A stretch of 27,289 nt of DNA, taken from contig JAIPJR010000038.1 in the NCBI GenBank assembly GCA_021734045.1, forward strand, positions 1-27,289. Direction: 5' to 3'. The notes below the pieces were generated by a model, which did no database searches, was not told the origin of the DNA, and was given only the letters and a program-made list of their open reading frames with translations. Source of the DNA: Fidelibacterota bacterium (lineage in GTDB: Bacteria > Fidelibacterota > UBA8477). The translations under genes and the position numbers were made by a program. Shown piece by piece: positions 15,551-23,247 of this stretch. Each line of letters begins with the position of its first letter. Position 1 is the stretch's first letter.

Positions 15551-17380
15551 ATGCAATTTCACCCGCACCAAACAGTCTCCCACCTGTATAAAAAAGGACT
15601 TTTTACCAGCCTGTTTGCCCTGTGGTACCTGCCCTTGTCAGCAGCATCCATCACCTATCAAATTGAGATTCCCAAGCCCCACACCCACATGATCCAGGTT
15701 GAAATGACGCTGGAGGGGGCACGGGGGGACGTAGTCATTGGTATGCCGGTGTGGACACCCGGTAGTTACCTGATCCGCGAATTTGAGCGCCACATCCAGG
15801 ACATTACTACCAGGGGTGCGGATGGCCGGACATTACCCATGGAAAAACTGGATAAAAACCACTGGAAAATCGACGGTGGCTGGCGGGATAAAGACATTGT
15901 GGTACGCTACCGGGTCTATGCCTTTGAACACAGTGTGCGTACCAGTTTTGTCAATGCCGAACACGCCCTGATCAATGGTGCCAGCGTGTTCATGTACTGG
16001 CAGGGACATCTGTCGGAGAAACACACGGTCCATGTCACGCTTCCGCCCCAATGGTCAACCATTTCCACCAGTCTGGAACCTTTCCATGTGCCGGGCAACA
16101 CCACCTTCACAGCTCATGATTACGATGAATTGGTGGATTCACCCCTGGAACTGGGGAATCAGCACGAAATCAGCTTTCTGGTGGATGGCAAGCCACATGT
16201 AATCGCGTTGTACGGATTGAGTAATTATGACGATGCCAAATTGGTTCAGGATTTCACGAAAATTATCCAGGTAGAAAAAGCCCTCTGGGGCGAACTGCCC
16301 TATGACCATTATCTTTTTATTCTTCATCTGGGAACCGGTGGTGGCGGACTGGAGCACAAAAACGCCAGCGTCATGTTCGCTAACCGCTGGTCATTCACCG
16401 ACCAAAAGGCCTACCATCGTCTGCTCTCACTGGTGGCACACGAGTTTTTCCACACCTGGAATATCAAACGACTCCGCCCGGCCGGTCTGGGGCCATTTAA
16501 TTACGATGAAGAAGCGTACACGAAAAATTTGTGGCTGGTGGAAGGATTCACCAGTTATTACGATGAATTTTTGCTCCTGCGGGCGGGATTTTATGAGCCG
16601 GAGGATTATTTTCGGGCAGTAACCGGCCATATGAATAATCTGGAAGGCCGTCCGGGGAGATATCACCAATCCCTGACGGAATCCAGTTGGGATGCCTGGA
16701 TCAAGTATTACAGGTCGGACGAACACTCGAAAAACAGTACGATTTCTTATTACAACAAGGGTGCGTTGGTGGGGTTACTTCTGAATTTAAAGATTCTGGA
16801 GACAACCGACGGTGAAAAATCTCTGGATGACCTCATGCGGGTTCTGTATGAACGCCATTATAAAAAAGCTGACGCACCCTATGCTTACACTGATGTGATA
16901 CAAGCGATCAATCAGCTCACCGGGCAGGATTTTAATGATTTTTTCACCCGATACGTGGCAGGAACCGATCCGCTGCCCTACGCCGAGTATCTGGATTTTG
17001 CCGGACTCCGACTGGACACGGCCGCAACCGATTCTTCCGCCTGGCTGGGCATTACGGCCCGTGATCAGAACGGACAGATTATGGTTCGCCAAGTGCTGGA
17101 GAACTCACCGGCTTGGGAATTTGGTATGAATATGGGTGACGAAATCATTGCTGTAAATGGGTTCCGGACGCGTCAGTTTCCACCGGAAATCCTGAGCGAA
17201 CTCAAGCCGGGCCAGGAAATCATCGTCACCGTAAACCGGGACGGGGTTCTGCAAGATATTCCGCTGGTATTGGGAATGGCGCCGGAGAGCATTCATAACA
17301 TCAGCCGCATTGAGGCGCCCACGGAACACCAACGATTACGCTACCGCGCCTGGTTGGGACAGGACTGGCCGTCTGATTAG
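15551..17380 (+). CDS. M61-family metallopeptidase with C-terminal PDZ domain
   Basis: A 609-residue exported peptidase of the glycyl-aminopeptidase family (M61). The start has GGAAGGTGG upstream and a signal peptide (LFTSLFALWYLPLSAAS). An N-terminal beta-domain (about 35-200, with PVWTPGSYLIREFERH) is followed by the catalytic domain. Its zinc motif HEFFH spans His297-Glu298-x2-His301 in HEFFHTWNIKRLRP, with the third ligand Glu331 in VEGFTSYY. A helical region comes next, then a PDZ domain (about 495-580, SAWLGITARD to GMNMGDEIIAVNG) that likely binds substrate C-termini. Known relatives release N-terminal Gly or Ala residues, with broad specificity. Full length and intact. Confidence 0.92.
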   Translation: MQFHPHQTVSHLYKKGLFTSLFALWYLPLSAASITYQIEIPKPHTHMIQVEMTLEGARGDVVIGMPVWTPGSYLIREFERHIQDITTRGADGRTLPMEKLDKNHWKIDGGWRDKDIVVRYRVYAFEHSVRTSFVNAEHALINGASVFMYWQGHLSEKHTVHVTLPPQWSTISTSLEPFHVPGNTTFTAHDYDELVDSPLELGNQHEISFLVDGKPHVIALYGLSNYDDAKLVQDFTKIIQVEKALWGELPYDHYLFILHLGTGGGGLEHKNASVMFANRWSFTDQKAYHRLLSLVAHEFFHTWNIKRLRPAGLGPFNYDEEAYTKNLWLVEGFTSYYDEFLLLRAGFYEPEDYFRAVTGHMNNLEGRPGRYHQSLTESSWDAWIKYYRSDEHSKNSTISYYNKGALVGLLLNLKILETTDGEKSLDDLMRVLYERHYKKADAPYAYTDVIQAINQLTGQDFNDFFTRYVAGTDPLPYAEYLDFAGLRLDTAATDSSAWLGITARDQNGQIMVRQVLENSPAWEFGMNMGDEIIAVNGFRTRQFPPEILSELKPGQEIIVTVNRDGVLQDIPLVLGMAPESIHNISRIEAPTEHQRLRYRAWLGQDWPSD

Positions 17381-17486
17381 TTCGGCCCGGTTTTGGGTGC
17401 CACTCGCCACACAATTTCCCGTATAACCAACCCATTTTTCTTAATCCATTTACCAATATGCAGCAAAATTAACGCAGATAAATGAT

Positions 17487-17516
17487 TTGATATTCCCGAT
17501 TTACAGGGCTTACCTT
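17487..17516 (+). promoter_or_regulatory. Candidate cfa promoter
   Basis: TTGATA (17487-17492) and TACCTT (17511-17516), 18 bases apart, lie about 80 bases before the cfa start. The -35 match is good and the -10 moderate. Confidence 0.38.
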
Positions 17517-17550
17517 TTCCCGCATCAAACCATCGGAAGCTTGATGAGAC

Positions 17551-17566
17551 CGGGCACAATTGCCCG
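17551..17566 (+). promoter_or_regulatory. Perfect hairpin in the cfa leader
   Basis: CGGGCA-CAAT-TGCCCG is a perfect six-base-pair hairpin with a four-base loop, 29 bases upstream of the cfa start codon. It could be an operator or a leader RNA element. Nothing like a T-run follows, so it is not a terminator. Confidence 0.35.
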
Positions 17567-17594
17567 CATGGATTATTGAGAATTGGAGGCAGCT

Positions 17595-18713
17595 ATGGCA
17601 TCCAAATCAGAAACCATTATCCGGAAATTACTCGCCACCGCCGGGATTGAGGTGAATGGCTCTCAACCCCGGGATATCCGCATCCATAACCCCAATTTTT
17701 ACAGCCGTGTCCTGCAAAATGCCAATCTGGGCCTGGGCGAGTCCTACATGGACGGCTGGTGGGATTGTGACGCCATTGACCAGTTCATTGACAGAATTTT
17801 ACGCGCCCGGCTGGATGAAAAGGTTAAGGGTAACTGGCGCATCGGCATGCATGTGTTGAAATCCAAATTGTTCAACCGCCAAATCAGCAAACGGGCTTTT
17901 CAGGTGGGTCAGCAGCATTATGATCTGGGAAATGACCTTTATATGGCCATGCTGGACCGCCGCATGAATTACACCTGCGCCTACTGGAAAAATGCTACCA
18001 ATCTGGAGGAAGCCCAGGAGGCCAAGCTGGATCTGGTTTGCCGGAAAATCGGTCTGGAACCGGGGATGGAGGTGTTGGAACTGGGGTGCGGTTGGGGCAG
18101 TTTTGCTCAATATGCCGCCGAAAAATATGGTGCCAGAGTCACGGGTGTTACGGTTTCAAAAGAGCAGGTCGCCCTGGGCATGGCGCGGTGTAAAGGGCTG
18201 CCGGTGGAGCTGAAGCTTCAGGATTACCGGGAAGTTTCCGGCCAGTATGACGCGGTGATTTCCATTGGCATTATGGAGCATGTGGGCTATAAAAATTACG
18301 GCACCTACATGGCGGTGGTGAATCGGTGTCTCAAACCCGGCGGCATCGGGTTCGTGCATACCATTGGCGGGAATCAGAGTACCCAATCCACCAACGCCTG
18401 GACTGATAAGTACATCTTCCCCAATGGCATGCTGCCCTCAATCGCTCAACTGGGGAGAGCGCTGGAGAAACATTTCGTCATGGAGGACTGGCACAATTTC
18501 GGCCCCGATTACGACAAAACCCTCATGGCCTGGTATGCCAATTTTGAGAACGCCTGGCCGGAGCTGAAAACGCGCTATGACGAGCGTTTTTATCGCATGT
18601 GGCAGTACTATCTGCTCAGCAGTGCCGGGAGTTTCCGGGCACGGAATATCCAGCTCTGGCAAATCGTATTCACCCGAACAGGTACACCGCAACCGGATTG
18701 CCGGGTGCGTTAA
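17595..18713 (+). CDS. cfa: Cyclopropane-fatty-acyl-phospholipid synthase family methyltransferase
   Basis: A 372-residue SAM-dependent enzyme that adds a methylene across double bonds of membrane phospholipid acyl chains. ATG 17595 has TTGGAGG five bases upstream. QHYDLGNDLY at 107-116 and YTCAYW (Cys128, matching E. coli Cys139) form part of the active site. LELGCGWGS at 161-169 is the SAM-binding loop, and Glu228-His229 in MEHVG supply further catalytic residues. The C-terminal signature AGSFRARNIQLWQ is present. Length is close to E. coli Cfa (382). A flavoprotein of the geranylgeranyl reductase group starts 14 bases downstream, so methylated or saturated branched acyl products other than a plain cyclopropane are possible. 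Confidence 0.9.
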   Translation: MASKSETIIRKLLATAGIEVNGSQPRDIRIHNPNFYSRVLQNANLGLGESYMDGWWDCDAIDQFIDRILRARLDEKVKGNWRIGMHVLKSKLFNRQISKRAFQVGQQHYDLGNDLYMAMLDRRMNYTCAYWKNATNLEEAQEAKLDLVCRKIGLEPGMEVLELGCGWGSFAQYAAEKYGARVTGVTVSKEQVALGMARCKGLPVELKLQDYREVSGQYDAVISIGIMEHVGYKNYGTYMAVVNRCLKPGGIGFVHTIGGNQSTQSTNAWTDKYIFPNGMLPSIAQLGRALEKHFVMEDWHNFGPDYDKTLMAWYANFENAWPELKTRYDERFYRMWQYYLLSSAGSFRARNIQLWQIVFTRTGTPQPDCRVR

Positions 18714-18726
18714 TTCATCAACACAG

Positions 18727-19704
18727 ATGTCAACCCAAAAAACAGACGTGCTTATCGTCGGTGGTGGCCCCGCCGGAGCCGCCTGCGCCGGTGTATTAAA
18801 ACAGAATGGTGTGGATTGTCTGGTGCTGGACAAGGCCCCATTCCCCCGGACCAAACCCTGCGCCGGCTGGATTACACCGGAAATTTTTCGCGAATTGAAT
18901 CTATCCCCCACCGACTATCCCCACGGTTTGACCACTTTCCGCTCCTTTCAGATTGCATTCCCCCGCGCCAAATTCAAACTCCCCGTGCACCAGTACGCCA
19001 TTCGCCGGTACGAGTTTGATGCGTGGCTATTACGCCGCTCCGGCGCCCGCGTGGTGAATCACGAGGTCAAAACCATCGTACCCAGGTCGGACGGGTATGA
19101 CATTGACGGAAAATTTTGGGGGAAATATCTGGTGGGGGCCGGCGGGACCCACTGTCCGGTGTATCGTACATTTTTTCAACGCGATGCACCCCGTAAGGCA
19201 GACGCCCTGGTCATCGCCCAGGAGGATGAATTCCCGTATCAGACCACGGATCAACAATGCCGGCTCTGGTTTTTCGAGCATGACCTGCCCGGCTACGCCT
19301 GGTTCGTTCCCAAAACCAATGGTCATGTGAATTTTGGCATCGGTGGTCTGGCGGGTGCACTGAAGCAGCAGGGCGAGACGCTGAAACAACACTGGGAGCT
19401 GCTGCAGCGGCAACTTGAGGCGGCGGGGTTATTACGGCATTACACACGCCGGCCGGTGGGACATTATTATTACCGCCGCGCCCGATCGCAACGTGTGCGG
19501 CAGGAGAATGCCTTTCTGGCCGGGGATGCGGCGTCACTGGCCACTTATGACATGGGTGAAGGCATTCGGGCGGCTATTATGAGCGGTCAGCGGGTGGCGC
19601 AGGCCATTGTTCACGATTCAGCCTATGGCATCAGCAACATACCCAAATATTCCCTGCCCTCTCTCCTCAAGTCCGGTGTGAAATCACTCGTGAGCCTGTC
19701 ATGA
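18727..19704 (+). CDS. FAD-dependent oxidoreductase, geranylgeranyl reductase family
   Basis: A 325-residue flavoprotein. The dinucleotide-binding motif VLIVGGGPAGAACAG lies at 8-22. KPCAGWI (43-49) is the cysteine-containing signature typical of geranylgeranyl-reductase-like proteins. PKTNGHVNFGIGG (195-207) and FLAGDAA (263-269) are the later FAD contacts. Family members reduce isoprenoid double bonds or oxidise and reduce other lipophilic substrates. The ATG at 18727 is chosen because the motif follows at once; the frame is open upstream but only through cfa. The close coupling to cfa suggests a lipid substrate. The C-terminus is a little shorter than many homologues, which may be natural. 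Last gene before the AT-rich cassette region. Confidence 0.82.
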   Translation: MSTQKTDVLIVGGGPAGAACAGVLKQNGVDCLVLDKAPFPRTKPCAGWITPEIFRELNLSPTDYPHGLTTFRSFQIAFPRAKFKLPVHQYAIRRYEFDAWLLRRSGARVVNHEVKTIVPRSDGYDIDGKFWGKYLVGAGGTHCPVYRTFFQRDAPRKADALVIAQEDEFPYQTTDQQCRLWFFEHDLPGYAWFVPKTNGHVNFGIGGLAGALKQQGETLKQHWELLQRQLEAAGLLRHYTRRPVGHYYYRRARSQRVRQENAFLAGDAASLATYDMGEGIRAAIMSGQRVAQAIVHDSAYGISNIPKYSLPSLLKSGVKSLVSLS

Positions 19705-20032
19705 GCGGGGAAACGACGGAAATGGGTCTTGGATGCTAATACCACGCACCTATATTAATCGAACGGAACTGACTTTAAGATGAAAATGATTATGGATACC
19801 GGGAATCAAAATTTACGCTACACCACCGAATTTGTAAAATTAGGACATATTAAAAAAAGGCCAACAAGTGCTGCATTGCGCCATGCCCATGTTTCCAAAC
19901 AGACCTTTACTCAGATTAAATCCCCCGGTTATGATTTCTTCCAACAAGGCTTTGAACTGCTAAAAGAGAAATATAGTCAATTGTGTTTATTCAGCCACAG
20001 GAGCGGGATAACAACAATAGATATAGGCAGTC
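19705..20032. other. Gene-poor junction between core region and cassette block
   Basis: About 330 bases with a shift toward AT-rich sequence. An open frame from 19780 to 20049 encodes 89 residues (with LGHIKKRPTSAALRHAHV) but resembles nothing I know and has no convincing ribosome binding site; it runs across the cassette boundary at 20033. GGGATAAC at 20005-20012 is partly complementary to GTTAT at 20033. No complete attC or attI could be discerned here. Confidence 0.4.
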
Positions 20033-20039
20033 GTTATGC
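20033..20039 (+). repeat. Cassette left-boundary core site GTTATGC
   Basis: A GTTRRRY-like core that is the exact reverse complement of the GCATAAC half-site at 21067-21073. It marks the inferred 5' crossover point of cassette A, 31 bases before the first cassette gene. No complete attC precedes it. Confidence 0.55.
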
Positions 20040-20064
20040 AACAGCTTAAAAAAGACATACAACT

Positions 20065-21054
20065 ATGGCAACAGAAATAAAAACTTGGGAAATAATAGAA
20101 GGTGAATTGTCAGAAATCAATACGACTCTTGCCCAAAATGGACGTAAAGAAAAGGACGATTTGGAAAAGTGGCTGAAAACAAATCCTAAAATACTTGGAG
20201 ACAATATATTAGTTTTCGGAGAGCAAGTTTGGACAAAATCAGGACCACTTGACTATTTGGGAATTGACAATAACGGAAACTTAGTAATTGTTGAATTAAA
20301 ACGTGATAAATTAGCAAGAGATGTTTTAGCTCAAGCAATAGATTACGCCTCAGATGTGGCAAATTGGGATATTGAAAAACTTAATGAAATTTGCTTAACG
20401 TTTTCAGACAATTCACTGGAAGATTATATCACTGACCATTTTGACAATGTCGAACTTGACGATTTGGTAATTAATAAAGCGCAAAGACTTTTATTAGTTG
20501 GATTTTCAATAGACGAAGCTTTAAGTAGAATGATTGAATGGTTGTCATCAAAATATGATGTTGGAATCAATGCAATTATTTTAAACTACGTTAAAACTTC
20601 TTCGGGAAACGAATTACTTTCAAGAACGGTAATCATTCCAGAAGAAATTGAAAAAGAAAAATCGAATAAGAAAAAATTTACAATTCCTATGTCAGATGAA
20701 CCAGGAACATATGAACTTGAAAGATTAAAGGAATTATTAAAAAATTATTTCAACAATAAGCAATGGTCTTCTAAGAGATTAAAAAACATAGTGCTACCTG
20801 TCTTGCTTAAAAAAGAAAAAATAACGAGAGAGCAACTTAAAAAAGAATTTGTGAAAGCTGGAGAAGCCACTGACGAAAACAAAGCAGGATATTTTATTGC
20901 TTTAATTTCAAACCAACTTGGACAGACCAAAAAAGATTTTTTAAGACAGATTATTCACTATGAATATCCTAAATATCATTGGGAAAAAGACAATTTTAGT
21001 ATAAGAACTGAATACAAAGAATTAGTAAAGGATATTTTAGAAATTAAAGAATGA
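20065..21054 (+). CDS. Putative NucS/PD-(D/E)XK-type endonuclease, cassette A
   Basis: A 329-residue AT-rich gene, sole occupant of the first cassette. The N-terminal half (about 25-140) holds a restriction-endonuclease-like core: Asp63 in GPLDYLGID, then Glu77-Leu-Lys79 in VIVELKRDK, then Gln90-x3-Tyr94. This matches the D...ExK...QxxxY pattern of the NucS/DUF91 and RecB-like nuclease families. The C-terminal half (about 210-329) is charged and helical, possibly a winged-helix DNA-binding part. The likely role is cleavage of branched or foreign DNA, but specificity is unknown. The cassette leader is only 31 bases, and the attC begins 13 bases after the stop. Nuclease-fold confidence is high; a defence role is inference from context. 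Confidence 0.72.
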   Translation: MATEIKTWEIIEGELSEINTTLAQNGRKEKDDLEKWLKTNPKILGDNILVFGEQVWTKSGPLDYLGIDNNGNLVIVELKRDKLARDVLAQAIDYASDVANWDIEKLNEICLTFSDNSLEDYITDHFDNVELDDLVINKAQRLLLVGFSIDEALSRMIEWLSSKYDVGINAIILNYVKTSSGNELLSRTVIIPEEIEKEKSNKKKFTIPMSDEPGTYELERLKELLKNYFNNKQWSSKRLKNIVLPVLLKKEKITREQLKKEFVKAGEATDENKAGYFIALISNQLGQTKKDFLRQIIHYEYPKYHWEKDNFSIRTEYKELVKDILEIKE

Positions 21055-21066
21055 ATGAAAGCCGTT

Positions 21067-21200
21067 GCATAACAGGTGGTATATTTTATTGCCGAGATAG
21101 TGCTGAAATGAAAGGTTGTGGCTCGCTTCAAACTTCATCGTGGTTTGACAGTGAAGTGCTCCGAAATCGGCAACAAAAACATACCGCCAAACCGTTGTGT
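21067..21200 (+). repeat. attC-like site 1 (134 bases)
   Basis: Outer half-sites GCATAAC (21067-21073) and GTTGTGT (21194-21200) pair over seven positions with two G-T pairs. Inner arms GGTGGTAT (21075-21082) and ATACCGCC (21181-21188) pair over eight, with unequal spacers (one base against five) as in attC sites. The stem continues with a T/A-rich tract and GCCGA against TCGGC (21091-21095, 21167-21171), leaving a large imperfect loop. Size is in the range of long attC sites. Confidence 0.68.
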
Positions 21201-21246
21201 TTAATTGCAATGTAGGGAGACGTATTTTGCATGAAAGATTAATAAA

Positions 21247-21795
21247 GTGAGCGAATCCGGTTTAATTGTTAAGGACTTTTTGGATCAGATTGACCAAATA
21301 TTTGGTCTTTATTTAGATACATTTTATGCAACTCTAATCTATAGAAGCAAGATGGAGGAAGTTCTTAAAACCAAGCCAACAGATTTTGTCGTGGAAATGA
21401 TAAGCGATGACCCTAAACTACCAGAAACATATCACATGCATTCTGTAACTAAATCTTCCCTACTCAGACGAATTCAAACCGACGGTCATAATACTATGAT
21501 GCTTGGAAATAGTATTATTGTTAATATTTATCAGTTATGGGAAGATGAGATTCGAGGCCGAATTGCCAAAGCTAAAGGTATCATAAAAAATGAAGTTAAT
21601 ATTGATCTATTTGGGGAAGTTAGGCATATTAGGCAAGCCATTGTTCACAACAACAGTTTGATTACGTCTGACTTTAAAAAAGTCATTACAATTGAATACA
21701 CAAAGAAAGAAGATAAGTCCTTTGGATTCACTCACAAACAATTTGAGAAGCTCATTAACGACATTAAGCGAGTTCTTAAGGAGTATTCCAGGTGA
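21247..21795 (+). CDS. HEPN-like protein, cassette B
   Basis: A 182-residue, mainly helical protein starting at GTG 21247; the upstream ATG at 21231 closes after three codons. It carries a HEPN-type R-x4-H motif, Arg129 to His134 in HIRQAIVHNN, preceded by an acidic helix QLWEDEIRGRI (97-107). HEPN proteins are commonly metal-independent RNases used in toxin-antitoxin, abortive-infection and restriction-linked defence. This one has no partner antitoxin in its cassette, so it may be self-contained or a non-toxic member. AGGGAGA at about 21214 is too distant to be an ideal ribosome binding site. Confidence in HEPN is moderate, and the biological role is inference. Confidence 0.6.
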   Translation: MSESGLIVKDFLDQIDQIFGLYLDTFYATLIYRSKMEEVLKTKPTDFVVEMISDDPKLPETYHMHSVTKSSLLRRIQTDGHNTMMLGNSIIVNIYQLWEDEIRGRIAKAKGIIKNEVNIDLFGEVRHIRQAIVHNNSLITSDFKKVITIEYTKKEDKSFGFTHKQFEKLINDIKRVLKEYSR

Positions 21796-21816
21796 ATTCA
21801 GCCACTTTGCAACTAA

Positions 21817-21874
21817 AAACAACAGCGGTTAAACGCCTTTGCTTCGCAACGTCATTTAGCCATGGACGTTGGGG
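21817..21874 (+). repeat. attC-like site 2 (58 bases)
   Basis: Outer half-sites AAACAAC and GTTGGGG share the CAAC/GTTG pairing. Inner arms GGTTAAA (21827-21833) and TTTAGCC (21855-21861) pair over seven bases with one wobble. CG-CG then continues with bulged bases, and TTGC-TTC-GCAA closes the hairpin. The short length, extrahelical bases and asymmetric spacers match compact attC sites. The end, AGCCATGGACGTTGG, resembles the end of site 3. Confidence 0.68.
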
Positions 21875-21877
21875 GCA

Positions 21878-21893
21878 AGGCTAAAAAGCCTAG
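21878..21893 (+). promoter_or_regulatory. Leader hairpin and CTAG site upstream of the methyltransferase
   Basis: AGGCT-AAAA-AGCCT is a perfect five-base-pair hairpin directly after the cassette boundary. It overlaps a CTAG at 21890-21893. TATATT at 21913-21918 could be a -10 box, with the CTAG at the -35 distance. CTAG is the MjaI recognition sequence, so methylation-sensitive autoregulation of the operon is possible. This is inference from position. Confidence 0.3.
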
Positions 21894-21950
21894 AACATCG
21901 GACAGAAAACCTTATATTATGACTAACTTTGCAAACAAAAATATATACAA

Positions 21951-23234
21951 TTGAAGACAGTACACAAAATAGTAAATGGTGACAGCCGACAGATGAATCT
22001 CATTGAAGACAAGTCGGTAGATTTGGTAATTACTTCACCACCATATTGGCAGTTAAAAGACTACGGAACAGAAAATCAAATCGGGTTTCATGAGGACTAC
22101 GAAACTTATATCAACAACTTAAATCTTGTTTGGAAAGAGTGTTATCGAGTTCTTGACAATGGATGCAGGTTGTGTATAAATATCGGAGACCAATTTGCCA
22201 GAGCTGTTTACTACGGTCGTTATAAAGTAATTCCAATCAGAACAGAGATAATTAAATTCTGCGAAAGTATCGGATTTGATTATATGGGAGCCATTATTTG
22301 GCAAAAACAGACTACAACAAATACGACAGGTGGCGCGTCACTGATGGGGAGCTTTCCAACACCAAGGAATGGCATCCTCTCAATTGACTATGAATTTATA
22401 CTGATCTTCAAAAAATTAGGAACACCAAAAAAAGTCAGCAAAGAAATCAAAGACCAGTCTAAAATGACCACGGAGGAATGGAAAGAATATTTTGCAGGTC
22501 ATTGGAACTTTGGTGGGGTAAGACAGGACGGCCATATAGCAATGTTCCCTGAAGAATTGCCCAAACGACTTATAAAAATGTTTGCTTTCAAAGGGGAAAT
22601 TGTTTTGGATCCCTTTATGGGAAGTGGAACAACTTCATTAGCTGCAAGAAATCTTGGACGGAGTTCAGTTGGTTATGAAATAAACCCTGATTTTATTGAA
22701 ATTGCTAAAGAAAAACTGAATATCAATCAGGCTGATATTTCAGGTACATCCTATCAATTCTTGAAAGATACAATTGATTTAGATATTGAAAAGGAGTTTG
22801 AGATCTTACCTTACCGCTTTGTTGATTATCATAAATTTGATAAGAAGGTTGATCCTAAGAAATTACAATTCGGCTCCAAAATTGATAATAATGAAAGCAA
22901 AAGAGAAGAATACTATTCCGTGAAAGAAATTATTAGCCCTGTACTTGTAAAACTAAATAATGACCTCATTGTAAGATTAATTGGCGTGAAAGAAAAGGAA
23001 AGTGCAAATGGTTCAGCAAAACAATTTCTTTACGATAAGACAAAAGGGCAAAAGGTTTTTATGAAGTTCGATAATCAAAAGTATGACGACCAAAATATTC
23101 TAATGTGTTATCTGTATTTGAAAAATAGGACTTTCTTAAATGCTCACCTTATCAAAGAGGGTTTAGCGTTACCAAATACAGAGATAGAATTCAAATACAA
23201 AAATAAATTTACAAAGCTTGCTACTAATGAATGA
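21951..23234 (+). CDS. MjaI-type DNA methyltransferase with SNase-like tail, cassette C
   Basis: A 427-residue protein. The N-terminal domain (1-260) is a beta-class DNA methyltransferase: catalytic motif TSPPYW at 28-33 comes first and the SAM-binding DPFMGSGTT at 220-228 near its end, typical of N4-cytosine or N6-adenine enzymes. The neighbouring MjaI-like endonuclease predicts N4-methylation of CTAG. The C-terminal part (about 325-405; VRLIGVKEKES, VFMKFDNQKYD, FLNAHLIKEGLA) matches the staphylococcal-nuclease (SNase) fold. However, Lys347 stands where a catalytic Asp is expected and no Arg occupies the second catalytic position. Start is TTG 21951; the ATG at 21919 opens only an 11-codon frame that overlaps it. 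The broken small gene and the endonuclease gene follow. Confidence 0.82.
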   Translation: MKTVHKIVNGDSRQMNLIEDKSVDLVITSPPYWQLKDYGTENQIGFHEDYETYINNLNLVWKECYRVLDNGCRLCINIGDQFARAVYYGRYKVIPIRTEIIKFCESIGFDYMGAIIWQKQTTTNTTGGASLMGSFPTPRNGILSIDYEFILIFKKLGTPKKVSKEIKDQSKMTTEEWKEYFAGHWNFGGVRQDGHIAMFPEELPKRLIKMFAFKGEIVLDPFMGSGTTSLAARNLGRSSVGYEINPDFIEIAKEKLNINQADISGTSYQFLKDTIDLDIEKEFEILPYRFVDYHKFDKKVDPKKLQFGSKIDNNESKREEYYSVKEIISPVLVKLNNDLIVRLIGVKEKESANGSAKQFLYDKTKGQKVFMKFDNQKYDDQNILMCYLYLKNRTFLNAHLIKEGLALPNTEIEFKYKNKFTKLATNE

Positions 23235-23247
23235 GGAACAAAACGCC

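Noticed and set aside
20005-20039. Possible miniature attC formed by GGGATAAC and GTTATGC
   Set aside because: Only the five-base ATAAC/GTTAT pairing is present and no inner arms exist, so it does not qualify as a complete site.
19780-20049. Open frame of 89 codons at the left edge of the cassette block
   Set aside because: No ribosome binding site, no family resemblance, and it runs across the inferred cassette boundary at 20033; probably non-coding or a remnant.
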